A DNA stretch of 64,000 nucleotides, taken from Chaetoderma sp. LZ-2023a. Lineage: Eukaryota; Mollusca; Caudofoveata; Chaetodermatida; Chaetodermatidae. The stretch spans positions 189,988,630-190,052,629 of the forward strand of contig CM067369.1 of the NCBI GenBank assembly GCA_034401795.1, written 5' to 3'. Made by a program: the position numbers and the translations under genes. Below the pieces are notes generated by a model that did no database searches, was not told the DNA's origin, and saw nothing but the letters and a program-made list of their open reading frames with translations. Below, piece after piece: positions 19,244 to 30,965 of the stretch. Within the stretch, counting starts at the first letter, position 1. Each line of letters opens with the position of its first letter.

Positions 19244-20008
19244 CTGAAACAGGGCAAAGGACAAGGAGTATGAGCAACTAGTTAAGCTTAGAAACTCAAT
19301 CCAACTCAAAGAGAAGGAAAACGATCATAAAGATCAAAATACATCAGAAACCAGCATAGCGCTTGAATTGCTTGATAAACACATAGCCAGGCTGATTATG
19401 ACGTCATTAATCCCGTGACAGGAAAAATTCGATCCCAACAAAACATCCAAGTGCAAGGACGAATTGTATGCTGAATGGATAAGTTGACTACACAACCATC
19501 AGATACATATAGATAACTCTTTTCTGGCAAAAATGTTAATTATCTCCCTTTGTTTGTTTACAATAATTAACATCACCACATTATCAATAACTAGATACCT
19601 GACACTTTGTATAGACAAACCATCCAACGTGACGAACCGGAGAACTCCACCATCTGCACGCCTCTTAACTCTCTCCACCTCATGGGGAAGGAATTGGATC
19701 AAGAGGGCAAAGTGAGAAGACCTTTATACTAGGCCTCCAACTCACTGGACATATTTTTCATTTGGTTAGATAACCTATCAGTGTTAGTAGGAAATGGAAC
19801 CATGGTGGAGAGAAAACTAACTCTCAGCAACTGTGATTGTCTCCACCTAGCGTCATACAGACCTGTGGACATAAACAGAAAGAGAAATTAGTCCTAGGAA
19901 GCACCGAGTTGACCTAACCCAACTAACTAAGGCGCTTATCACGGTAAACGCGAGTCCCGGAAACACAATACACCGGGAAGAAAACTCGCTAATTTTACTA
20001 GAAGTCAC

Positions 20009-20059
20009 CTGATTTAAAGGTCCTAAGTCCTTCTGTGGCGAATTGAAACCTCCCGCCAT
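20009..20059 (-). CDS. DIRS-A2 gag exon 1
   Basis: 17 codons (MAGGFNSPQKDLGPLNQ) ending CAG before GTGACT; 765-base intron to 19243. It differs from A1 at four residues but keeps length, phase and donor. Confidence 0.78.
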
Positions 20060-20150
20060 CCAAAAAAGTGACTATCACACCAAAAGATACACGAAATAAC
20101 AGTTTAAGAGCAAAAAAGCTTAGACTCAAAAAGACATGTGTGTTCTCTTT

Positions 20151-20329
20151 GCCAATAATCTAGCAAAGAGGAAGTGCTAGTCTGCGCATGCGCGGAGGTG
20201 GGGCTGGCATCCGCCAGACTACGCTCTGACTCCCTGCCCAGTAGGGGCACCTAACTGTTTTAAATCTGAGTGTTTATTGAGTGAAAGCCAATATTTAGCA
20301 ATATCAAAAGTATTAGGGAGGTAAGTATA
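20151..20329. repeat. DIRS-A2 right inverted terminal repeat
   Basis: Inverted partner of 13334-13511, with GCGCATGCGC at 20184-20193 and an outward AGGTAAGTAT. Confidence 0.93.
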
Positions 20330-20587
20330 CTCTTGAAGTGAAAGCAATAATTACCGATATTAAAGGTATATCGGTATGGAAATTGCTATCGATACCGATA
20401 TTAATTTTTCTAATACTGTGAAGCCCTATTAGTTGTTTCACTGGTAATTGCCAATTAACACACACGCATAACTGAACTCATAATGCTAGTTTTAAAAAAC
20501 TTTATTTTGACAAATTAACATTTGGCAAATTTACATAAGAGGCAGCATCTGCTCTTATGTTTTGGGTTACATTAGCAACCTGCAGCT

Positions 20588-20707
20588 TCAAAGCATCCAC
20601 TGTCACGATTAAGGTTGTCTGATAGCCTTTGCCTCCTGAAGCAATGCCTGGGCATTAATCCTGAAGGAGATTGTTAGAGACCCCCTATCATGACAGTGGA
20701 TGCTTCC
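20588..20707. repeat. Short foldback with 15-base inverted ends
   Basis: AAGCATCCACTGTCA near 20588 and TGACAGTGGATGCTT near 20692 are exact complements and bracket an imperfect hairpin (AATGCCTGGGCATT at its centre). Confidence 0.6.
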
Positions 20708-20808
20708 GAGCAGCAGTATCTTTGTCTGTGAACAGTAATTCAGTTATATAATACCATTGTTATATATTGATATCTAATGTATCTTATTTACACTTTTGGA
20801 GGATAACC

Positions 20809-21120
20809 GCTCAACACGTCTAGTGCTGAATGCATTGGTGTAGACAAGATAAGCTTGCCATGCTTGATCCTATCCCCTCAGCTACAGAGGACGATTGGGA
20901 TAACACTCGTTATCCAGCTTGTGCGTGATATAATATGCTTGTCGGCTCAACACATCTAGTGCTGAATGCATTCGTGTAGACAAGATAAGCTTGTCGCGCT
21001 TGGTTGTGTCCCCTTAGCCACCGAGAATGATTGAGCTAAGACCAGTTATCCTGATTGCGCGTGACTGGAATCGCTCATTGGCTCAACACGGCCAATGCTG
21101 AATGCATAGGCAGAGGCGGG
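20809..21120. repeat. Tandem repeat, 136-base unit
   Basis: GCTCAACACxxxxxxTGCTGAATGCAT starts at 20809, 20945 and 21081, exactly 136 bases apart. The first two units are complete and the third partial. Bases 21121-21696 hold nothing recognised. Confidence 0.9.
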
Positions 21121-21696
21121 GCGGTGGTGGCCAAGTTACAAATATCTTTTGAACAATTTAGAGCATTGAGAAACTTCGACTGCTACATATGAAACTTAGA
21201 CAAAGAATGAAACTTATGCCTGCTATGCCAGAGCTACCTACATTGCATTACGTCAGCCTCTGGAATTTTATAATAGCGCATTGATTGGATGTTAACTGGT
21301 CATGGGCTTTTTGCATAGTAGTGGTCTGATCGAGCAGACATTCAACTTCCTAATAAGGCAATATTGTGTAGAGCATTATGCATAAGCATCATTCAATTGG
21401 AATGTTGCTTTAAAACTGAACATCATTCTGTGATGGTTAGTGCATGAACCCCTTGTCTTACAAGGGAGGTAAGTCTGAATGCTTTACTGGCTGGCAGGAT
21501 GAGTTATCTGTGTGTCTGCTAAAGTCTATGTTTAATAGATGTAACTAGTAAACAACAAATACAATGTATCCGTCAATAGAGAATAAGAAACATTATTAGA
21601 AGCGACTTGATAGAATTTTGCTGTTAAAACCTGCATTATCAGTGGAATCGTAATGCAAAGAAATAATACAAATAAAGGCATACTTAATACACTCAC

Positions 21697-21744
21697 CAGC
21701 AATGTCCACATCAAAGTTATACATTGCAGTGTCTTTCCTAAGCC
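21697..21744 (-). CDS. RAD54L: RAD54L exon: Walker A motif
   Basis: A 16-codon phase 0 exon flanked by TTTATTTTCAG and GTGAGT. It encodes GLGKTLQCITLMWTLL, helicase motif I with the ATP-binding Lys. It joins in frame to MADEM upstream and RQSPD downstream. Confidence 0.96.
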
Positions 21745-21802
21745 CTGAAAATAAACGCATTATCATACATGCGTAAGTCATGTGAAGTGAGTATAACCAA
21801 TA

Positions 21803-21990
21803 TTAACCGTTTAATGGTTAAGATTAATTAAAAAACTTAAAATCTTTGCTTGAAGTAAACGTCCATTCGTAGACCAAGAGATTATCTTTGAAAATTTGCC
21901 ACAGGAACGATTGGCTCATTTATCGAGTCAAGTATTTCAGGGGTAAATTTTCAAAAATAATCTTCTCTTGACATGCAAAGACCAGCCTTG
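21803..21990. repeat. MITE beta copy, 5' end clear
   Basis: Begins TTAACCGTTTAATGG, with arms on either side of CTCATTTATCGAGTC. The 3' end is not distinct. Confidence 0.6.
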
Positions 21991-22084
21991 AGTTCTCGGC
22001 ACAAGCAAAATCAGCTTTTTTCAGTTTGACGTAATTAATTTTAAAAAACAGCAGCTTGTCATTCAATTCATTCTCAAAACCTTC

Positions 22085-22298
22085 TTAACCCTTCAACACT
22101 TTAATGGTTAAGAAAATCTAGAATATTTGCTTCGTGAATGTTCATTTACAGGCCATGAGAAAAAAAAATTTCAAAACTTATCAAGCCAAGTATTCCAGTG
22201 ATAATTTTCAAAAATAGTCTTCTCTTGGCCTGTAAATGGACAATCCTCAATACCATTGTAGCAGCTGGTTTTGGCCGGTGTGGCCATCAAAGGGTTAA
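22085..22298. repeat. MITE beta copy with TTAA at both ends
   Basis: 214 bases from TTAACCCTTCAAC to ATCAAAGGGTTAA. Its right TTAA is also the left TTAA of the next copy. Confidence 0.75.
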
Positions 22299-22541
22299 AG
22301 GCCAAACTGGACAAAACTGGTATGGCCAGTGGTTCTAAGAAAATGTCTATTTGCAGGTTAAGAGAAGACAATTTGAATACTTTTTACCACTTGTGTTGAC
22401 CACTGAAGTAACTGTCTCTGTAACCAAATCAGCCATTCCAGTGGTAAATTTTCAAAAATAGTCTTCTCTTGGTCTGCAAATGGATATTCACTAAGCAATA
22501 TATTTAACTTTCTCTTCAAATCTTGACCAGTAAATGGTTAA
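22295..22541. repeat. MITE beta copy, adjacent
   Basis: Directly abuts the previous copy at a shared TTAA and ends CCAGTAAATGGTTAA. Arms are GCAGGTTAAGAGAAGAC and GTCTTCTCTTGGTCTGC. Confidence 0.7.
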
Positions 22542-22839
22542 AAGTTCGGTGATTATAATGTCATGTAATTTTAGTATATCAGGAATAAAATTTTCTAAAA
22601 AATATTGTATATAGGCTTCCACTGACTTTTACTACGCGTAAGCATTTTCAAGTCAACTTTCTAAAAACAAGCTCTTTCTAGGCCCTTGAAAAACAAACAA
22701 ACCTGCATGCATTTTAATAACTTTCAAGGATGTGCTACATGAACCCTCAACAGCACCATATTGCATGGCATATGCAGTCTTGCTAGACTGTGATTAACTA
22801 TTTGAAGCCAGAGTATCAAATTCAAGGTAACTATACACT

Positions 22840-22990
22840 GTCAGATAAGCTGTTGCACATATTTTGAAACTATAAAATTATACATAATTTGACAACACCA
22901 GCTCCCAGCCAATTTAGTTTCAAAATATTAAATAGTAAATGAGTTTTCAAATTCTGCCTTTCGGGTTCAATGGGTTAACATGAGCAAGAT
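22840..22990. repeat. MITE alpha copy, degenerate
   Basis: Arms GCACATATTTTGAAAC and AGTTTCAAAATATTAAATAG. Bases 22991-23545 show only AT-rich intron. Confidence 0.5.
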
Positions 22991-23545
22991 TCAAAGGTCA
23001 TACCTTTTCATATGAACATTACATCTGATGAACACTGTCGAAAATCAATATAACCACGGTAGTTTTAAAAGGTACGTGTACATGTATCACACATGATATA
23101 CTTGATTTAATCCTATCTAACCATGCTAACCGTTGGTTTGCAGGGTCAGCATGGGCACCATGCATACCATGGGAGCATCACACTGCCATAGCCCTTTTTG
23201 AGCTAGCAAGCAGCTTTCAGCTTTAGAGCCACTTTTTGGAAGGCCACCCCACCAATGCTTTGAGTCTGGTACTTACTCAAGTCCAAACACTGACCACAGC
23301 TCCAGTAACCAAAGCTCTCACAAGTTTTGATGTAAACTCAGCCTAGATGATATTTTTTCGTCTTATTGTTGAAATAGGACCTGGCAATAAACTTCTTTCA
23401 TAAAAATGTTTTAAACATGAAACATGATGATAAACTTCACATGATAGATATCTTAAATACATGTACGACACTGTGTAAATGGTTTAGAAGACAAGATCTT
23501 TTAAAACTTGCCTTATAAAAGTATTGAAACTAAAACTATACAAAC

Positions 23546-23623
23546 CATTTCATCTGCCATTATACAGCCATAACTGTTCTTGATCTGCTGTCCTAGCACA
23601 CAGTCATACATGAACTTGATACC
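23546..23623 (-). CDS. RAD54L: RAD54L exon: GIKFMYDC...GCIMADEM
   Basis: Exactly 26 codons in phase 0. The acceptor is the less common TAG (TCAATACTAG) and the donor is GTTTGT. The peptide runs from GIKFMYDCV to GCIMADEM, the residues just before the Walker A motif, so the ATP-binding loop is split between this exon and the next. Confidence 0.94.
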
Positions 23624-24094
23624 CTAGTATTGATAAACAAACACACAGATATAAATAGAACATTGTTGGTTGATGTTTATAAATTTTAATAGCCTCCTTG
23701 ACTTTTCCTTCCAGCCATGCCTCGGTTACTAACATCGAGAACAATTTGTTCGAACAGAAAGTTTAAAGCAGGCTATTGATATTTCTAAACACAAGCCAAC
23801 TATTAACCAAGACGAGGGCTACCGTATACCAGCATATTACAAATCAATGGGGTCACCAATCAAAGCTATCATGTGACTTCAAAAGAAATGATCACCAGAG
23901 TGATGTACTGTAGCCAACGACTGTCAGTTAATGTTGAAGAAGTGATCGAGATGGTCATGCAAGCTACACTCAAACAAATTCCACATCCCTCTCCATATTA
24001 CAGATGATTGTTGTTGGTTGTCCTCCATTGAGTGAGTAAATACTACCAGAGAGGAACAGAGGCAGCCATTCCTAGTTATGCATCACCAATTTCT

Positions 24095-24395
24095 AGCAAA
24101 CCTACACCCACTTTTTTATCCGTGTTGGAATCAGTTCGAAATTTTGAAACCTGAATTCCCAAATCTAAATTGTAAGGCAAACCCTTGTATATTTTGAAAC
24201 TACATCGTCATCTAAAGGCAGCAACAGCACCGCGAGTCAAATTAGTTTAAGAATATTCAACAGCTTACCTGTATAGATTTCTTGAAATTGATTGTCAGAG
24301 TTCAGGGCTCGATCAATCCGAACATGGGCAAAGTGTGGGTGGAGCTTAGCTAGAGATGTGCGGGGCATAGCTAAAACTGGTTTCCTCCATTGATT
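24095..24395. repeat. MITE alpha copy
   Basis: Palindrome near 24184-24264 and full tail to GGGGCATAGCTAAAACTGG, then CCATTGATTATGATGTCATA. Confidence 0.65.
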
Positions 24396-24427
24396 ATGAT
24401 GTCATATACTTTTCTCTGAGTGACAGA

Positions 24428-25000
24428 TCAGATCCTTCCATTGCAGTTTGTCCATTTCTTCCATGGCTTCTTGCATCTGTTTCTTGAGTGCCTAATTACC
24501 TTCTGATAATGATGCCTAATGTCAGTACAGTTCAATACTAGGCACCCGCTTTTGACAACTTGTGGACGGCCACATTTCTGGCAATTCCACAATATGCAGC
24601 AGTCTATATATTGTAGAACCACTGTGTTGCCAGTACAGGCGAGTTGATTTTGATAGACCTCCATAGTTGAATTTTCTGTATCAAGGACATGAAGCAGTGC
24701 CGTTTTGTCAGTTAGGATGTCAATATTGCTGTTGAAAATCTTGATCCGTTCACGCATATTCATTGCTTCATTAATTGCCTGCTGCTCAGCTCTAAAATTA
24801 GTGAAGAGCTCTCCTCGTGCAAAAGATTTTTCAAATGTTCTAACATTTGGCAGTTGGATACATATATTCCTTCTTCACCATTAATGTACGTGTGGGTCCA
24901 TTCTTGCCGCAAACACCCATTGTCGGCGTACCCTAGTGAATTGGCCTTTATGATTCTGTTGGCCTCTTCTGGTTTGCGGTCTTTGCCTGGATTTCAAGAT
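24428..25000 (-). pseudogene. Unidentified coding-like remnant
   Basis: Two open stretches in different minus-strand frames read like one protein with a frameshift near 24840. Upstream: residues such as ANSLGYADNGCLRQEWTH. Downstream, to 24428: EKSFARGELFTNFRAEQQ, then CCILWNCQKCGRP and a His/Lys/Arg-rich end. The Cys pairs suggest a metal site. I do not recognise the family and it is not RAD54. It lies in a RAD54L intron, so an old retrocopy or transposon fragment is possible. Confidence 0.35.
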
Positions 25001-25047
25001 CTACTGTGTATTGCTGTTCAGCATCATTCAAGTTTCATTACATGTAA

Positions 25048-25286
25048 TTAACCCGTTATCCCTCGAATTTCTTCAGGAAAATCTAAATTTTCTCATGGAA
25101 AATGTCCATTTGCAGACCAAGAGAAGCCCATTTTTGAAATTTTACTACTGGAATCACTTGCTCGATTATCAAGCCAGTCATTCCAGTGGTAAATCTTCAA
25201 AAATATGCTCCTCTTGGTCTGAAAATGGACATTTTTCAAGACAGTTCTGAAACCATTTTTGGCCGATATGAGGGTTAAAGGGTTAA
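25048..25286. repeat. MITE beta copy, well preserved
   Basis: 239 bases from TTAACCCGTTATCCCTCG to CGATATGAGGGTTAAAGGGTTAA-type end. Long inverted arms (GCAGACCAAGAGAAG / CTCCTCTTGGTCTG) nearly meet at the centre. Confidence 0.8.
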
Positions 25287-25520
25287 ATAGAGTACAGATC
25301 TTAGCTAGCTTTACTGTTTTACAAAGCAAAAACGAAACAAAAATGCGTCTTTTTCGCGAAAAAACACCAAACGCATTTTATTTATTTTATAGGCGTGTCT
25401 AACGGAAAGTCTACCCCGTCCTACAATATGTTAAATGTATCATGTAATATTTTAAACCCATCACGGAAAAAGTCAAATGCGCAATCAAATGTATTCATTA
25501 ACGCTACAAAAATTCTTACT
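25287..25520. repeat. Dispersed repeat epsilon, copy 1
   Basis: Starts GTACAGATCTTAGCTAGC and contains AACGCATTTT and GTCTAACGG motifs. A second copy lies inverted at about 33650-33892. Bases 25521-26560 are otherwise unassigned. Confidence 0.45.
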
Positions 25521-26560
25521 ACGCGTCATTAAACATAAAGTGGAATCGGTCTATATTCTGTCAAGGACCCGTACATGGAAATTTAAATTGCAATTGGAGC
25601 CGTATATGTGTTAAGTACATGCATCATCGCTCTTAGCTTTTTTTGTGGCTGTAAATGATAATTGTCGAAATGTCATCATCGTAATCAATCATAATTTTGT
25701 ATAAAATGGACGTGTGTGAACTCCGCACCTGGGTGTTCTTTACTGAGTATGAAGCTAGTGTGATGACTGTGCATATATTTTAATAAATTTTCAATCCACA
25801 ATTTCTTTTGAAATCAGGATGAATAAACCAAGATATTCTCTGAAATGGGTTTATTACAATAGTCTAATTTGAGCCGACGTAATAGGCATAACTTTTTAGA
25901 ACAATATATGCACCAGTTGCGGCTAGTGTTATGCCAAATTTGTCTTATAACGGAAAGGGAAGCGATCTACAAAATCTGCAAAACTGACATACATAATATG
26001 TAACCGAAAATCTCCGCTTTTAAATAGACATGCACATGTGTACATAGTTCTTTTACCCGTGCCTGGGGTGCGTTCAGGACCGCGAAAAACGTTTTCGGTT
26101 ATTAACTGGACACTGTACCGCGTAGAACGCGAACATTCGCCTTCCTGAACTCACTCCAGGAGTATCCGAGTACGTAACGTTATTACCCGTTTTTGGGAAC
26201 GGGAATCACCGTCTGATTGGTCGAGAATACACGCATATTTAATCAGATTTAGCAAAGATGGCGTCAACTGTTTAGAAAATAACATATTTTTGTGTGTGCA
26301 ATTCATCAATCTATGCACATTTCGTGTACGCCACAGACTAAAAAGTAGACAGATAACACGGAATAACGAAACTGCCAATCAGAAAGTGTGATGCCTATAT
26401 ATTTGACCGCTTCGGCATCTTAACTCAGGCTTATTACTTACAGTGCTTGAAGTTCGTTATCTCGAAAATTGTAAACAAAGACACGCTTCGATGATCGGGT
26501 TTATCGGATTGTTTATCTTCAACATTGTTTTTTCGCGACCAGGGGTAAACGAAATGGATA

Positions 26561-26580
26561 TTATATATATATATATATAT
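26561..26580. repeat. (TA)n microsatellite
   Basis: TTATATATATATATATATAT, ten units. Confidence 0.95.
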
Positions 26581-26739
26581 TTTGTGTCTGTGGCTCTGTT
26601 GCGACAATCAATAACTTTCTCATTATCGGTGACATCACATTTACTAAAACAAGAATGATAATGCAGGTTATTGGGCCAATATTGGCCTAGTAACCTGCAT
26701 TATCAGGGAAGTAGGCTCCAAATCTAAACCAATGAATTA

Positions 26740-26885
26740 TCACATTTTACCCATTTGAACCTGAAATCCCAGAATTCCACTTTTACAGTCATTATATAAG
26801 TATGATGTTGAATATTTTGAAAGCAATTTGACTGGAAGCTGGCTTTCAGTCAAATTAGTTTCAAAATATTCACCAGAATTTTGAC
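26740..26885. repeat. MITE alpha copy
   Basis: Tight palindrome: GTTGAATATTTTGAAAGC and the complementary TTTCAAAATATTCACCAG around AAGCTGGCTTTC. Bases 26886-27959 are unassigned intron. Confidence 0.6.
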
Positions 26886-27959
26886 ACATTTGTAACAAAT
26901 CTATTATTTTCTCTTGTCAGTTGAAGCTGTAACTGCAATAGTAGAAGTACTCACTTGTTGGAGGCGATATTCCCACCCTGTATTATATTCATAGAATCAC
27001 AATGACGTCATCACAATCAAATTTCTCATAATACCCTGGGAGATACGCCATTTTCAGAGGGGGCTAATATAACATTACGAGCAATGGGCCTTTAAACCTT
27101 AATTACATTTTCTTTAATATATTGCGAAATTCACTCATGATTTCATGTTTTCTGATACCTGACAGGGTTAGTACAGATTCTCAGACACAGGATTTAATGG
27201 TTTGAACTTCATGGAAAATGTAAACAATGCGTTTGTATGGGCAGTCCCCTTTAGCATGTAGTAAGTTTGCCCCAACTTTAATGGCGGCCCATCGCAAGAT
27301 GGCCGGATGTGCGAAACTATGAATAATGTGTTTGATTTCTGCGCTAAAGTCTGAGGGCGGTGTATGATCATAACAGCCGCTGTCAGGTCATAGGGCCTAA
27401 CAGTACATGTATATAGTATATTACTGGCTATATATTGTGTCGTATATTTTAAACCAAATATCACTCATCGTGGCGTTGTAAACGTGGAATCAGACACTGA
27501 TAGTAATGGTGAGACAGCTAATGTGTGGGACAGTGAATCTTCTGATGATGACATGTTTGACGATGAGGAAGCCACCACTACTGGAAAGACTTGAAGATGA
27601 ACTTGAAGCTGGTACACTACACATTGAGTGAACTTCTCCAATCAGTGACAAAGAGTTTGCTCTGAAGTTTGGGCTATTTTGGTGCATTCACCATGATCAT
27701 TTGTGCCGTTTGAATTTAATTAACTGTTAAAGTTTGTTATATTGAATTAGCTCTAACTAACATGATTAGATATACAAATAACATACCAAGAGTTAGTAGT
27801 TAGTCACTGTTATAAGAATTGTACATTTTAGCAATTGACACTCTAGCTGGTGAAAACATGTTGTGTGGTGGCCTTGAGAAATGTCCATATGCAGAACAGG
27901 AATTATTTTTTTACCGCGACTCAGTGAGTGGTCAAAACTGGCCTCTGAAATCAAATTGT

Positions 27960-28070
27960 CTTGAGAAATGACCATTTGCAGGCCAAGAAGACTATTTTAG
28001 ATAACCAAGCTAGTCATTACAGTTCTAAATGTTAGAAAATTGTCTTGGCTTGCAAATGGGCATTTATTAA
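27960..28070. repeat. MITE beta half copy
   Basis: Arms GCAGGCCAAGAAGAC and GTCTTGGCTTGCAAATGG around a decayed centre. Ends in the TTAA that starts the next copy. Confidence 0.55.
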
Positions 28071-28264
28071 CCCTTTAATGGTCAAATCAGCCATAACCAG
28101 CCTCTGCAGTGTTCCTGAGAAATGCCCTTTTGCTGACTAAGAGAATACTATTTTTGAAAATTTATCACTGGAATGACTGGCTCCCAGAATACTCTTGATC
28201 AGCAAATTGACATTTTATGAGACAATTGGAATTTTCTTGACCAAATTTACCCATTAAAGGGTTC
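28067..28264. repeat. MITE beta copy
   Basis: From TTAACCCTTTAATGGTC to GACC…CCATTAAAGGGTT, where the last TTAA has become TTCA. Confidence 0.7.
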
Positions 28265-28562
28265 AGCAGAAATTTACATTTCTTGACAAATATTGGACAA
28301 AGGGTTGTAAAGCTGGAGCTTTACTTACCTTTAACTACCTTGGTCTGCTGTTCACAGTGGGGAAAAATTCTCAATCCTTGTTCCACTGAAGATCAAAGAA
28401 ATGATGAAAACACCATATAACCTTTACCTACATACAGTAAATAAGTCAAACCAGGTCATTTTGGATTTGATTAAATTGTTTATTCATTCACTTAAAAAAG
28501 TTTAATGTCATTGTTATTGAATGCTGCCATATTGATATAATGCAGAGTTTGCTCAAACAATC

Positions 28563-28797
28563 ACCAACACAGACAGTAGCGCAAACCACCACTGATTTCC
28601 AGCATGAGCAATATTATATAGGACCAAGATTAAGTTTACTTTACTGTTGATTTTGAGATTTTTATTGTTATCGATGATCAATAACAATACAAGTCCAGTC
28701 TCTAGAACAACAGTAAACTATCTTGGTCCTATATAATATTGCCCATGCTGGTTATCAGCGGTGTTCTATGGTTATGCTACTGTCTGTGTTGATGAAT
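28563..28797. repeat. Foldback element gamma
   Basis: Two arms of about 90 bases. Left: ACACAGACAGTAGC then GCAATATTATATAGGACCAA. Right: TTGGTCCTATATAATATTGC then GCTACTGTCTGTGT. About 40 bases lie between them. Able to form one long hairpin. Confidence 0.85.
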
Positions 28798-29135
28798 GAT
28801 GTTGCTGGTCACAGGTCACAGGTCATATATTACTGAGTGGTCTTTCAAATTTTTGTCCTACTGTTCCAGATTTTGTACGTTTATTTTTGCAACATTTGTT
28901 TGTGGTCTGGCTATGGTTCAACAGTAGCTGAAATAGAAAGTGAGACAAATATGATTACACAGGGTGTTATAAGCATTACATAATGGACCTTTCCATTTTA
29001 TCCATCAATCATGATGTCATAATCAACTACATGGTGCATAAGGATGACAACATAATCAATGACATAATGAATGACGTAGATAAGTTCGTCAATCTTCACA
29101 TACACTAAATTCATGACGGACTATATGTATTCTAT

Positions 29136-29371
29136 TTAACCTTTTAATGGACAAATTTGGTGAAGAAGATTTTAATATCCACTTATTGAATGTCCAATTA
29201 GAGGCCAAGAGAATGCAACTTTTGAAAATTTATGACAAATTACTGGCTCGGTCATTGAGCCAGTCATTTGTGGTGAATTTTCAAAAATTCTATTCTCTTG
29301 GCCTGTAAATGGACATTCCACAAGGCCATAACAGAGGCCAGATTTGGTCGGCATGACCATTAAAGGGTTAA
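29136..29371. repeat. MITE beta copy, best example
   Basis: 236 bases with TTAACC-TTTTAATGG and CCATTAAAGGGTTAA ends. The inverted arms AGGCCAAGAGAAT… and …ATTCTCTTGGCCT are centred on GGCTCGGTCATTGAGCC. Confidence 0.85.
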
Positions 29372-29384
29372 TAAAAATGATGTT

Positions 29385-29560
29385 GAATATTTTAAAACTA
29401 ATTTGACTGGGAGTTGTTGCTGTCATATCAACAGCTTACATGTATAGTTTTCAGGAATTTGAGATTCAGAGAGTACAGAGATCGATCCCAATGCAGGTAA
29501 AGCTTGGGTGGAGCATAGCTAGATATGGGCGGGTCAAAGCTAAAACTGGATTCCTCCATT
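29385..29560. repeat. MITE alpha copy, one arm
   Basis: GTTGAATATTTTAAAACTAA then the tail GGGCGGGTCAAAGCTAAAAC. The second palindrome arm is mostly deleted. Confidence 0.55.
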
Positions 29561-29578
29561 GGGCAAAACTATAAGTAA

Positions 29579-29780
29579 GACTGAGCGGTGGTAGTGAACA
29601 CCTGACCTAGCACTGTAATAGTAGCATGACAAAATAGCATTCTATCTGTGTTGGTACAAGTACATTATGTAATAAATCATTAAAAAGTGTACCAACACAA
29701 ATACTGATAGAATGCTACATGTATTTTGACATGATACTGGTGCACTGCCCGGTCAAGTGTTTACTACCACCACTCAGTCT
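29579..29780. repeat. Foldback element delta
   Basis: Ends GACTGAGCGGTGGTAGT and ACTACCACCACTCAGTC pair. Inner arms TAGCATTCTATC…GTGTTGGTAC and GTACCAACAC…GATAGAATGCTA also pair. One copy in the window. Confidence 0.85.
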
Positions 29781-29881
29781 CACGCCACAATAATAAATTA
29801 GCTACTATAATCTCACTCTGTCCGAGTACAGCATACATTGCTCATAGTGATATTCACTATACCACCACGTAATATTTGTTA

Positions 29882-29919
29882 GAATAAACCAGCACGATTA
29901 TAATCATGCCAGTTTATTC
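29882..29919. repeat. Near-perfect 38-base palindrome
   Basis: Centred on GATTATAATC, with GAATAAACCAG and CTGG-type complement ending TTTATTC. Could extrude as a cruciform. No gene nearby. Confidence 0.75.
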
Positions 29920-30267
29920 ATTCATTTTGTTTGGTGACATGCATGGTGGTGCAGTGGTACCTGACAAGCATGCTGGATTATTCATTAATTTTTCTGGGTG
30001 GCATGCATGTTGGTTACAACTCAGGTGATGTGAAGTTTGAAAGAAAAAATTCTATGGAAACTAGTAAAAAAATATTTTAATTTCATAGACAACAAAACAG
30101 CCCTTACACCTATTTATACCTGGAAACGCCTCAGCTGCTCTCGGAGAGCATCTAGACTTCAAAGTTTTCTGGTGCAGAGTTGGTGTCTCCAGGTGAGTGA
30201 CCGCTGAAGACAGTGAATCGCGCATGTCAGGAGAGTGAAAGACTGATTCAAGTCAGACCACCAATGA

Positions 30268-30450
30268 CTGATAGGAAAATATCTATTTGCAGAACAAGAG
30301 GACTTTTTTTCAAAATTTATGACTGGAATGACTGGCTTGGTTATCGAGACAGTCATTCCAGTGATAAATTTTCAAAAATAGCCTTTTCTTGGTCTGCAAA
30401 TAAATATTTCTCAACACCACTGCAGAAACTGATTTTGGATGATATGAGCC
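30268..30450. repeat. MITE beta copy, ends lost
   Basis: Core palindrome AATGACTGGCTTGGTTATCG…CAGTCATT is intact, but no TTAA ends remain. Confidence 0.65.
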
Positions 30451-30679
30451 GGGTTCTGCCGATCCGGTTGCTTAGTGGGATGAACTGTCCCACTTCCTCA
30501 CGAAATCATGGGTCATTTTGACAAATGTTGGATCAAGTACATACATGGAAGATATCTATGTCCTAAAATCCATTAGGCCAATGAACCATGTGTGAAGGTA
30601 ATGATTGGATGGTGTGAATTTTAGAGCACTAAATGGTGCAAGGGCCCTGCCTCCGCAAAAACCTGCATGAGTGCTAAGG

Positions 30680-30965
30680 TGTTAAGTATATGATGTCATA
30701 ATGAATTACATCATATGTAGGCTGACATAGCTAAATCTGTCAGAAATTTTTAAGAGTCAGTTGTACGAATTGTATGTCTTTACTATTTAGTAAACATTCT
30801 GTTGAATATTTAACAACAGACCCCAGTTAAATTACTTGAAGTTAGTTTCAAAATATCCAACAGGTTAACTGCATCTATAGTTACCATGAAATTTGGAATT
30901 CAGGATTCAAAGTACATACTGATTCCAACACACGGTCGCACGGGGCATAGCTAAAAGTGGAAATA
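30680..30965. repeat. MITE alpha copy
   Basis: GATGTCATAATGAATTACATC flank, a short palindrome (30801-30865) and the GGGGCATAGCTAAAAGTGG end. Confidence 0.65.

Larger units (their letters stand above)
13295..20343 (-). mobile_element. DIRS retrotransposon copy A2 (complete)
   Basis: 7.05 kb, with the same layout as A1 and almost the same sequence throughout. All ORFs are open. The left end is TAAACGAAATC after GATC, and the right end GAAGTGAAA before GCAATAATT. It sits in the RAD54L intron between the Walker A exon and the motif Ia exon. With A1 it forms a 7 kb direct repeat enclosing three RAD54L exons. Confidence 0.95.

Noticed and set aside
27470..27600. Plus-strand acidic peptide (ESSDDDMFDDEE), like a transposase N-terminus
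   Set aside because: Too short and simple to support; no catalytic region follows.
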